Of a stretch of DNA of 22,194 nt, positions 6,404-12,744 are shown piece by piece (the first letter of the stretch is position 1; every line of letters begins with the position of its first letter). The stretch is from DATFLK01 sp035267815. GTDB lineage: Bacteria; Pseudomonadota; Zetaproteobacteria; Mariprofundales; Mariprofundaceae. The notes under the pieces were generated by a model, which did no database searches, had not been told where the DNA came from, and was given only the letters and a program-made list of their open reading frames with translations. The stretch spans positions 1-22,194 of the forward strand of contig DATFLK010000077.1 of assembly GCA_035267815.1 (NCBI GenBank), read 5' to 3'. A program made the position numbers and the translations under genes.

Positions 6404-7798
6404 ATGACGGTCGCGAGCTTTCTCTTCTTTCTGCTGATCTTCGCGGTGATCGGCTGGTTCTCCATGATGAAGAGCCGGCACTCCACCGTCGATTATCTCG
6501 TAGCGGGTCGCGATGTCGCTCCTTGGCTGGCCGGCCTGTCGGCCGTGGCGACCAACAACAGCGGCTACATGTTCATCGGCATGATCGGCCTGACCTACAC
6601 TACCGGTCTCTCCTCCATCTGGCTGATGATCGGTTGGATCATCGGCGATTTCATGGCCTCCGTGCTGATGATGAAGCAGGTGCGGGTGACCACGGAGAAG
6701 CAGGATATCCACTCCTTCGGTGGTCTGATGGCGCAGTGGCACCACACCGACTACAACATTCTGCGTCGCATGAGCGGCCTTTTGACGATTATCTTCCTGG
6801 GTTCCTATGCCGCAGCCCAGTTCAATGCCGGAAGCAAAGCGCTGCATGTGCTGTTCGGCTGGGACCTCTCCACCGGTGCTATTATCGGCGCGGTGCTGGT
6901 ACTGCTCTACAGCTTCTCCGGCGGTCTTCGTGCCTCGATCTGGACTGATGCGGCGCAGTCCTTCGTCATGATCATCTCGATGGCGATGATGATGTGGGTC
7001 GCAGTCGACCATATCGGCAACTTCCACCAGATCTATACGACACTGGCGGCGGTCAAGCCGCACTACATGGACTGGCTGCCGCACACCTCATGGCTCGGCG
7101 TGCTGCTGTTCGTTGCCGGCTGGGTCTTCGCCGGTTTCGGTGTGGCAGGTCAGCCGCATATCGTTATCCGCTACATGACGCTCGACAAGCCGGAGAACAT
7201 CAACCGTTTTCGTGCCTACTACTACGCTTGGTTCGTCGCCTTCTATTCGGCCACGATCGTCGTGGGGCTGTTGGCGCGGATTCTGCTGCCCGACGCCGGC
7301 CACTTCGATGCCGAGCTCGCCCTGCCGATGCTGTCGATGCAGCTTCTGCCGCATGTGCTGGTCGGCCTGATGCTGGCCGGGCTCTTCGCCGCTACGATGT
7401 CGACGGCCGATTCATTGATCCTCTCCTGCTCGGCGGCGCTGACGCGCGATCTTCTGCCGGAGCACAAAAGCGGCTACGGCATCACCAAGATGGCGACCGG
7501 TGCGGTGGTGCTGGTGGCGCTCGCCATCGCCATCTCTGGCAACAAGAGCGTCTTCGATCTGGTGCTGATTGCCTGGGGGCTTCTCGCCTCCGCCTTCGTG
7601 CCGGTGCTGGCGGTCTACGCGCTGGGCGGCAAACCCTCGGAACGACTGGCGATCACCATGATGCTGGTCGGTATCGGCGTCTTTTTGCTCTGGCGCGAGC
7701 TGGGGCTCTCGCACCTCGCCTACGAGGTGATGCCCGCCATGCTGTCGAGCCTTTTTGTCTTTGTCGGAGCGAGGAAGTTCCCTAAACTACTGCGCTGA
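6404..7798 (+). CDS. Sodium:solute symporter (SSS/PutP family), probable compatible-solute uptake
   Basis: A 464-residue inner-membrane protein with about 12-13 hydrophobic segments, of the LeuT-fold SSS family. 'STVDYLVAGRDVAPWLAGLSAVATNNSGYMFIG' matches the family's first helices in position and style, 'LYSFSGGLRASIWTDAAQSFVM' is the well-known SSS signature, and 'FAATMSTADSLILSCSAALTRDL' carries the Ser333/Thr334 pair that contributes to the sodium site in PutP-type carriers. It lies 37 bases after ectC, behind a hairpin, and its stop overlaps the ubiA start by one base (TGATG). SSS members include proline and osmoprotectant importers, so uptake of ectoine, proline or a similar solute fits the context. 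The exact substrate cannot be read from sequence. The ATG at 6404 has only a weak ribosome site. Confidence 0.88.
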   Translation: MTVASFLFFLLIFAVIGWFSMMKSRHSTVDYLVAGRDVAPWLAGLSAVATNNSGYMFIGMIGLTYTTGLSSIWLMIGWIIGDFMASVLMMKQVRVTTEKQDIHSFGGLMAQWHHTDYNILRRMSGLLTIIFLGSYAAAQFNAGSKALHVLFGWDLSTGAIIGAVLVLLYSFSGGLRASIWTDAAQSFVMIISMAMMMWVAVDHIGNFHQIYTTLAAVKPHYMDWLPHTSWLGVLLFVAGWVFAGFGVAGQPHIVIRYMTLDKPENINRFRAYYYAWFVAFYSATIVVGLLARILLPDAGHFDAELALPMLSMQLLPHVLVGLMLAGLFAATMSTADSLILSCSAALTRDLLPEHKSGYGITKMATGAVVLVALAIAISGNKSVFDLVLIAWGLLASAFVPVLAVYALGGKPSERLAITMMLVGIGVFLLWRELGLSHLAYEVMPAMLSSLFVFVGARKFPKLLR

Positions 7799-8664
7799 TG
7801 ATAGCTCAGCGCCTGCAAGCCTATGGCCGCCTGATGCGGCTCGATCGCCCGATCGGCACCTACCTGGTGTTGTGGCCGACGCTGTGGGCGCTCTGGATCG
7901 CCGGTCGGGGCCATCCGGACGGCCTGATTCTGCTGGTCTTCGTGTTGGGGACCTTTCTGATGCGCAGCGCCGGCTGTGTGATCAACGACTTCGCCGACCG
8001 CAAGGTCGACCCGCACGTCAAGCGGACCAAAGCGCGGCCGCTGGCCACCGGCGAGGTGGGCGCGCGCGAAGCGCTGCTGCTTTTCGCACTGCTGGCGTTG
8101 ACTGCCTTTTTGCTGGTACTGCTGATGAACCGGCTGACCATCATGCTGGCCTGCGGCGGTGTCGTGATCGCCGCCATCTATCCTTTCATGAAGCGCTATA
8201 CCCACTGGCCGCAGGTATTCCTTGGTGTTGCCTTCGCCTGGGGCATGCCGATGGCTTTCGCGGCCCAGACCGGTACGGTCCCGGCCGGGCTCTGGATCCT
8301 GTTCGCCGCCAACTTCTGTTGGGTAATGGCCTATGACACCATCTATGCCATGGTCGATCGAGACGACGATCTGAAGATCGGGGTCAAATCGACGGCGATT
8401 CTCTTCGGCCGTTTCGATCGTCTGGTCATCGTGCTGTTCCAGGTCGCCTTCATCGCCCTGATGGCTGTGGCGGGGCACTGGTTCGGGCTCGGCATTCTCT
8501 ACGATCTCGGCCTGCTGGTCGCCGCGCTACTGCTGCTCTACCACCAGTATCGGATCCGTCGGCGCGAGCGCGATCCCTGTTTCAGGGCCTTTCTGCACAA
8601 CAACTATGTCGGTATGGCGATCTTCATCGCCATCGTGCTCGATTTCGCGATTCAGGGGGTATAG
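7798..8664 (+). CDS. ubiA: 4-hydroxybenzoate polyprenyltransferase
   Basis: Attaches the polyprenyl tail to 4-hydroxybenzoate in ubiquinone synthesis, in the inner membrane. The 288-residue protein has about eight or nine membrane segments and the UbiA motifs: 'RLDRPIGTYLVLWPTLWALW' near the N-terminus, the first Asp-rich motif 'NDFADRKVD' (residues 63-71) with 'KRTKARPLATG' after it, and the second, 'YDTIYAMVDRDDDLKIGVKS', in the C-terminal half. Both motifs bind Mg-diphosphate. The ATG shares one base with the symporter's stop (TGATG), so translation is likely coupled. No ubiC is adjacent. Its 3' end overlaps the convergent GGCT-like gene by 13 bases. Confidence 0.95.
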   Translation: MIAQRLQAYGRLMRLDRPIGTYLVLWPTLWALWIAGRGHPDGLILLVFVLGTFLMRSAGCVINDFADRKVDPHVKRTKARPLATGEVGAREALLLFALLALTAFLLVLLMNRLTIMLACGGVVIAAIYPFMKRYTHWPQVFLGVAFAWGMPMAFAAQTGTVPAGLWILFAANFCWVMAYDTIYAMVDRDDDLKIGVKSTAILFGRFDRLVIVLFQVAFIALMAVAGHWFGLGILYDLGLLVAALLLLYHQYRIRRRERDPCFRAFLHNNYVGMAIFIAIVLDFAIQGV

Positions 8665-9164
8665 GCCGCCATTCTCTCGATCAGTCTCTCGTGCCGTGCT
8701 GCTCTTTCCAGATTGGGATCGGCCACGGCAGAGGATGATTCGATGGCGGCGATATAGGCCGCCGGGAAATCGAGATGGCGCGCGCCCGTCGCCACCAGCC
8801 TTCTGTACCACTCATACGGCGCCAGATGGTCGACGAGCCAAGCTGGCTTGGCCATGTAGGTGAAGCAGCCGTAGGTGCGATCCGCGCACTGCAGCGTGAT
8901 CGGTTCGTCGCTGTAACCCTCCCCCTCGAAACGGTCGAGAATCGGCTTGTGTTCCGGGTCGAGAGCGTAGATGGCGCCGTGCACGATATCGGCCAAATGG
9001 CCCGTCTCCACGATGTTGCACTTGCCGGAGCCATCCTCTCCCCGTTGGCGGAATTGCAGCCGGTAGCGGGGCAGGATGGCGCAGCCGACCAGTCGTGCCG
9101 AGGGAATGCGCTCCACCAGCCGGACAGGGTGGAGATTGGAGCCGTAGGCGAAGTAGTGGATCAC
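8652..9164 (-). CDS. Gamma-glutamylcyclotransferase-like (AIG2/GGCT fold) protein
   Basis: A 170-residue protein with the N-terminal signature 'YFAYGSNL' (residues 4-11) of the GGCT/AIG2 fold, and 'ALDPEHKPILDRFEGEGY', where Glu80 or Glu82 is the likely general acid/base. Family enzymes release 5-oxoproline from gamma-glutamyl amines or peptides; the sequence does not show which substrate is used here. The start is GTG at 9164 with an AGGA ribosome site 7 bases upstream. An ATG at 9168 is in another frame and is not the start. It is the last gene of a minus-strand series, 49 bases after the YgiD-like gene. It converges with ubiA and overlaps it by 13 bases. Confidence 0.85.
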   Translation of the reverse strand: MIHYFAYGSNLHPVRLVERIPSARLVGCAILPRYRLQFRQRGEDGSGKCNIVETGHLADIVHGAIYALDPEHKPILDRFEGEGYSDEPITLQCADRTYGCFTYMAKPAWLVDHLAPYEWYRRLVATGARHLDFPAAYIAAIESSSAVADPNLERAARHERLIERMAAYTP

Positions 9165-9213
9165 CCATTGATCCTACCGGCCACATTCGCGGTGATGCAA
9201 ACGGCCCGTTTCT

Positions 9214-10044
9214 TCAGCCGAAACGGAAGGCGGAAACCGGCTTGCCGAGCATGGTATCGTGGTAGTTTCGACGCCCGATATCTCCGTCGGCAGCGCCAGC
9301 CGCTACGAAGAGCGGCACGAGGTGGTCGCTTCTGGGGTGACAGGTGCGGGCGCCGGGCGCCTGCTCCCAGTCGATCAGTTGCCGGTTACGTGTCTTCGCA
9401 TCGGGCTGTTCCGCCGCCTTCTCCAGCCACTCATCGAAGGCTGTGGCTTCGGCGAGGTTCTTCGGTGCTGTCGATGTCAGTTCGCGCAGGTTGTGATAGC
9501 TCAGGCCGCTGCCGACGATCAGCACACCTTCGTCCCGCAGCGGTGCCAGCGCGCGTCCCATGGCGAGATGGAAGGCCGGATCCAGATCGCGCTGCAGGGA
9601 AAGCTGGACGATCGGCACATCCGCCTCGGGGTAGATCAGCATGAAGGGAATGAAGACACCGTGGTCGAGGCCGCGCTCGTGTTCCTCGTCCGCGTCGATA
9701 CCGGACGACTCCAGTAGCTTTCGCACGCGTGCCGCGATCTCCGGGGAGCCATGTGCAGGGTAGGTGAGTTGGTAGGTGTGCTCCGGGAAGCCGTAGTAGT
9801 CGAAAAGCAGCGACGGATGCTCTGCCGCATAAACGGCCGGCCGCTTTGCCTCCCAGTGGGCGGAGATGACCAGCGCCGCCTCGGGGCGCTGGCCGATGTC
9901 GTTGTTGAGGCCGCGCAAGAAGCCGGCCAGCCCGTCCCACATGCCGGGCGGGCCGAAGGTGGACTCCATAAAGGGCCAGGGACCACCTCCGTGTGAGATG
10001 AAGAGCGTCGGCAGTCGTGTCGTTTCGGATTCGGTGTCAGTCAA
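9214..10044 (-). CDS. ygiD: YgiD/LigB-type extradiol dioxygenase (4,5-DOPA dioxygenase family)
   Basis: A 276-residue class III extradiol ring-cleavage dioxygenase homologue. Metal ligands fit the family: His18 in 'FISHGGGPW', His63 in 'VISAHWE', and a C-terminal His in 'CHPRSDHLVPL' (His236 or His241). 'FDYYGFPEHTYQLTYPAHGSPE' and 'ERGLDHGVFIPFMLIYPEADVPIVQLSLQ' are characteristic of YgiD rather than of degradative protocatechuate enzymes. E. coli YgiD cleaves L-DOPA in vitro; the natural substrate is uncertain. The only standard start before the first His motif is a TTG at 10044, without a clear ribosome site, 14 bases after the stop of the upstream PsiE-family gene, which suggests translational coupling. 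Confidence 0.88.
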   Translation of the reverse strand: MTDTESETTRLPTLFISHGGGPWPFMESTFGPPGMWDGLAGFLRGLNNDIGQRPEAALVISAHWEAKRPAVYAAEHPSLLFDYYGFPEHTYQLTYPAHGSPEIAARVRKLLESSGIDADEEHERGLDHGVFIPFMLIYPEADVPIVQLSLQRDLDPAFHLAMGRALAPLRDEGVLIVGSGLSYHNLRELTSTAPKNLAEATAFDEWLEKAAEQPDAKTRNRQLIDWEQAPGARTCHPRSDHLVPLFVAAGAADGDIGRRNYHDTMLGKPVSAFRFG

Positions 10045-10058
10045 GGCCGGTGACAGGT

Positions 10059-10517
10059 CTAGTCGGAGGGTGAGAACCGGAACGTTACCATGCGCAGCAC
10101 GGTCAGCAGCACGATCACCAGCAGGCTCAACACCACCTCAATGGTGTTGTAGTCGCGATACCATAGGCTGATCAGTTCGCCGATCAGCACGACCAGTGCG
10201 GCATCGAGGATGAAGGTGACTCGGACCCGGCCGATCTGCAGGTAGGACTGCAGCGTTCGCACCAGCTCCAGTGCGGCCAGCAGGATGACCACGTCTGTGA
10301 CCATCAGCTTGGCCGGTTTGGACCATGTGCCCTCCAGCGTGCCGTAGAGCATCATGCCGAGGTGGACGACGCCTGCGGCGATCCAAAGATAAATGGAAAA
10401 CATCACCAAGCCGACCATCAGCCGGACCGCCTGTTCGTGCCACTCGGCGCTGAGCAGGAAAAAGGTGTGGTGAGGGGCGGTTTTTCGAGATTCCTCTTCG
10501 AGTACTGCTGTCTCCAT
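10059..10517 (-). CDS. PsiE-family (phosphate-starvation-inducible) membrane protein
   Basis: A 152-residue protein with a polar N-terminus of about 25 residues and four predicted membrane helices. 'LLAALELVRTLQSYLQIGR', 'RVTFILDAALVVLIGELISLWY' and 'LLVIVLLTVLRMVTFRF' fit the PsiE/DUF2127-like phosphate-starvation-inducible E family. Its biochemical role is unknown. The ATG at 10517 has a strong GGAGGG ribosome site 5 bases upstream. It lies upstream of the YgiD-like gene on the minus strand and 139 bases downstream of the EncFtn-like gene. Confidence 0.8.
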   Translation of the reverse strand: METAVLEEESRKTAPHHTFFLLSAEWHEQAVRLMVGLVMFSIYLWIAAGVVHLGMMLYGTLEGTWSKPAKLMVTDVVILLAALELVRTLQSYLQIGRVRVTFILDAALVVLIGELISLWYRDYNTIEVVLSLLVIVLLTVLRMVTFRFSPSD

Positions 10518-10588
10518 TCAAGCCCTCCATGTGCATGTGTGATGGAATCGCAATACCGCCCGAACGTAGGCCCCTTACATTACATCTT

Positions 10589-10628
10589 GGTGAAGTCGAT
10601 ATGATCGGGTGTGTCTTATGGCTTCACC
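10589..10628. repeat. Inverted repeat in gap between EncFtn-like and PsiE-family genes
   Basis: GGTGAAG (10589-10595) and CTTCACC (10622-10628) are perfect 7-base inverted arms about 26 bases apart. The 139-base gap (10518-10656) otherwise shows no gene. Too long a loop and no T-run for an ordinary terminator. Confidence 0.2.
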
Positions 10629-10656
10629 TTGCTGCCTGACCCCACCACTCCTTGGC

Positions 10657-10944
10657 TTATTCGTGAGCGATCGGCTTATCGGTGAAGAGGTACTCCTTCA
10701 ACTCCTTGTCGAGTCCCGGATCGCGGCGACGGATCCACTCAAGCACCATGGCGGCATGCTCCTTCTCCTCGTCCCGGTTGTGCTTGAGGATTTCCCGCAA
10801 CTCGTTGCTCTTGCAGGCATCGACGCGCTGGTTGTACCAGTCGACGGCCTCCAGCTCCTCCATCAGCGAGGTGATCGCCCGATGCATGTCCCGGGTCCCT
10901 TCCGCCAGTTCGTTGATGGGTTCGTGATACCCTTCATTGGCCAT
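10657..10944 (-). CDS. Encapsulated-ferritin-type (EncFtn-like) ferroxidase protein, no encapsulin nearby
   Basis: A 95-residue two-helix ferritin-like protein strongly resembling EncFtn, the iron oxidase normally packed inside encapsulin nanocompartments. 'EELEAVDWYNQRVDA' and 'HNRDEEKEHAAMVLEWIRR' match the family almost word for word. The residues equivalent to the ferroxidase ligands Glu32, Glu62 and His65 of Rhodospirillum rubrum EncFtn are Glu30, Glu60 and His63, and Trp36/Tyr37 are also kept. The protein ends at 'YLFTDKPIAHE' and lacks the C-terminal 'GSL'-type cargo-loading tail, and no encapsulin gene is found in the window. The ATG at 10944 has a perfect AAGGAG ribosome site; longer in-frame starts are not supported. 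A promoter and an inverted repeat lie just upstream. Confidence 0.85.
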   Translation of the reverse strand: MANEGYHEPINELAEGTRDMHRAITSLMEELEAVDWYNQRVDACKSNELREILKHNRDEEKEHAAMVLEWIRRRDPGLDKELKEYLFTDKPIAHE

Positions 10945-10966
10945 GTGGTGCTCCTTTCTCTTCGAA

Positions 10967-10981
10967 ACTTTTGGAAAAAGT
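10967..10981. promoter_or_regulatory. Inverted repeat in the EncFtn-like gene leader, possible operator
   Basis: ACTTTT (10967-10972), GGA, AAAAGT (10976-10981) is a perfect 6-bp palindrome around a 3-base centre. It falls at the predicted transcription start, between the -10 box and the ATG at 10944. Its position suits a repressor site; no known regulator motif was matched with confidence. Confidence 0.3.
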
Positions 10982-10990
10982 GCTCTGCCC

Positions 10991-11020
10991 ATTAAAGTCG
11001 ATGCGACCCGCGAAGCGCAA
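10991..11020 (-). promoter_or_regulatory. Candidate promoter for the EncFtn-like gene
   Basis: On the minus strand, a -10 TTTAAT (plus 10991-10996, five of six consensus bases) follows a weak -35 TTGCGC (plus 11015-11020) at 18 bases. It lies in the 98-base gap after the GFA-type gene, suggesting the EncFtn-like gene has its own promoter. Confidence 0.4.
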
Positions 11021-11042
11021 GGCCCATCCGGGGCCACCCGGT

Positions 11043-11441
11043 TTAGTCGGCGGGCGGGAACTCTGGGAAGGAGGGAAGTTCTGCACTGTAGTTCAACCAC
11101 GGCCGGTCGTGCGAGGTCCAGATATGAGTCTGTTCGCCTGGCTGTGGGTCGTCGTCGAGCGAGGCGACGCGCAGGATCACGTGCGGTTGCCCCTGTCGGA
11201 TGGCAAGCAGGTGCGATCCGCAGCGCGGGCAGAAGTAGCGTCGCTTGCCCGGCGAGGATTCGTAGTCGGAGAGAAGCTCCTGTCCGTGAATCCAGCGGAA
11301 TCGTTCGTGCGGGATAAAGGCGTTTGACGAAAACGCCGCCCCCTGCACCTTCTGGCAGGTCTTGCAGTGGCAGTGCGCAATCCGTCCCAACGGCGGATCG
11401 ATCTCATAGGCAATCGCCCCACAACAACAGCTTCCTCTCAT
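11043..11441 (-). CDS. GFA/CENP-V-family zinc protein
   Basis: A 132-residue protein of the family named after glutathione-dependent formaldehyde-activating enzyme (Gfa, Mss4-like fold). Zinc-site cysteines are clear: Cys5 to Cys7 ('GSCCCGAIAYEI'), 'CHCKTCQK' (Cys24, Cys26, Cys29) and 'YFCPRCGS' (Cys71, Cys74). The frame is open to a TTG at 11462, but the ATG at 11441 has an ideal AAGGAGG ribosome site 5 bases upstream, so the shorter form is chosen. Most family members have no proven activity, so formaldehyde or glutathione chemistry should not be assumed. It begins 22 bases after the rluC stop and could be co-transcribed with it. Confidence 0.88.
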   Translation of the reverse strand: MRGSCCCGAIAYEIDPPLGRIAHCHCKTCQKVQGAAFSSNAFIPHERFRWIHGQELLSDYESSPGKRRYFCPRCGSHLLAIRQGQPHVILRVASLDDDPQPGEQTHIWTSHDRPWLNYSAELPSFPEFPPAD

Positions 11442-11463
11442 CGTGTCCTCCTTGTTGCTCAAG

Positions 11464-12414
11464 CTATTTTAGAAGCTTTGACCAACCTTCGGGGATCGGG
11501 GCGCGGATATCCATCGGTTTGTTGGTGACCGGATGGATGAAGCGCAGGCGCCAGGCGTGGAGCATCAGGCCCTTTCCGCCGAGGTTGCGGAAGGCGCGGA
11601 GCTCTTCCTTCTCGGCATACTTGGGATCGCCCAAGATGGCATGGCCCTCGGCCTGGAGCTGTACCCTTAGCTGGTGGGTGCGGCCGCTGTGCGGGTTGAG
11701 TGCTACCATGGCCCAGTCGAGATCGCCCGAGCTTCGTTCCAGCATCACCTGGTAGTCGGTGACCGCCTCCTTGCCGTCTTCATGATCGACGACCATGCGC
11801 TCGCCGCCGCGCAGCACCCCCTTGGTGAGCTGTGAGCGCATGCGCGCGGCGTGCGGCTCGGGGTGGCCCGCGACGAGGGCAAAGTAGGTCTTCTGCATGT
11901 CGCGCTCGCGGAAGGCCTCGGTCAACCGCCTGAGAGCGGCGAGATGCTTGGCCATCAGCAGGCAGCCGCTGGTGTCGCGGTCGATGCGGTGTGCGAGCCT
12001 CAATTCGGGCAGGTCGCGGGAAGCCTTCAGTATCTCGATCACGCCGCCGGCGTGGCCGCTGCCGCCATGCACGACGAGGCCGGCCGGCTTGTCGATCACC
12101 AGCAGGTCGGCGTCCTCGTAGCGCACGGGCAGGTCGACTGTCTTGTTCGAAAAGGTGGCGGAGGAGGCCTTTCCTGGCTGGTCGGAGGGATTGCCGCGCA
12201 GGCTTGCGGGCAGGAACACCTCGTCGCCGACGTGCACCCGCGCCTCGGGTTTCACGCGCCTGCCGTTGAGGCGGACGTTGCCCTTGCGGATCAGCTTCAG
12301 GATTAGCGGTCTCATCGGGTCGCCCAAGCGACGGATTAGCACACGATCGAGGCGGCTTCCATCCTCGTTATCGTCAATGGTTACACGGCTTTGCCCGTTT
12401 TCCGCGCTTGCCAA
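11464..12414 (-). CDS. rluC: 23S rRNA pseudouridine synthase, RluC type
   Basis: Forms pseudouridines in 23S rRNA (positions 955, 2504 and 2580 in E. coli for RluC). The 316-residue protein has an S4-like RNA-binding domain (about 18-70, 'SRLDRVLIRRL...GNVRLNGRRVKP') and an RluA-family catalytic domain with 'LAHRIDRDTSGCLLMAK', Asp145 being the catalytic residue, then 'HSGRTHQLRVQLQAEGHAILGDPKY'. The start is an unusual TTG at 12414, but it has a textbook GGAGG six bases upstream, and no ATG is available before the S4 domain. The gene is divergent from rne, the arrangement familiar from Gammaproteobacteria, which supports RluC over other RluA-family members. Confidence 0.9.
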   Translation of the reverse strand: MASAENGQSRVTIDDNEDGSRLDRVLIRRLGDPMRPLILKLIRKGNVRLNGRRVKPEARVHVGDEVFLPASLRGNPSDQPGKASSATFSNKTVDLPVRYEDADLLVIDKPAGLVVHGGSGHAGGVIEILKASRDLPELRLAHRIDRDTSGCLLMAKHLAALRRLTEAFRERDMQKTYFALVAGHPEPHAARMRSQLTKGVLRGGERMVVDHEDGKEAVTDYQVMLERSSGDLDWAMVALNPHSGRTHQLRVQLQAEGHAILGDPKYAEKEELRAFRNLGGKGLMLHAWRLRFIHPVTNKPMDIRAPIPEGWSKLLK

Positions 12415-12744
12415 ATTGTGCCTCCATCAGGTAGCCTGCATTGCAATTGTACGGCTCCGCGCGTTGCGTGACCGAACATGCCCCGCGGAAGACGGTCGAT
12501 GTATCCCGTCTTTCGCACAAGCCTATAGGCCCAGGGGTATGCAGGCCACGGTTGAACCTCAAACGATGTTCCGTGCGTTGAGCCGCAAAATAAAAAGTGT
12601 TTCGCCTGAAGTTTTCTACCCGTATCCGGGCGGGGATAAGCCGGGAACGGGGGCATGATGGGTCTGACAGGATCGCTCTGCGTCATCGCGGGCGTTCCCT
12701 CTTCTTTCTTATGCTGGACAACCGGGCGAACGATAGGATGTGGC
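12415..12744. promoter_or_regulatory. Divergent rluC-rne control region
   Basis: These 330 bases hold no convincing gene. Toward rluC, a -10 TACAAT is seen on the minus strand (plus 12446-12451) with no good -35. Toward rne, no clear promoter was found, but A+T-rich stretches occur near 12585-12600. An inverted repeat AAGACGG / CCGTCTT (12489-12495, 12506-12512, 10-base loop) could form a leader hairpin. RNase E mRNA in enteric bacteria has a long leader through which it is autoregulated; this region could play a similar role, but no conserved element was identified. Confidence 0.4.

Noticed and set aside
6302..7084. 260-residue open frame antisense to ectC and the symporter gene
   Set aside because: His/Asp/Gln-rich, typical of reading a GC-rich membrane gene backwards; the plus-strand frame is a clear SSS carrier.
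7720..8478. 252-residue open frame antisense to ubiA
   Set aside because: Same shadow pattern; the plus strand carries all UbiA motifs.
10518..10656. Possible small gene or small RNA in the PsiE/EncFtn gap
   Set aside because: No frame with a ribosome site, no clear promoter and terminator pair; only a long-loop inverted repeat was seen.
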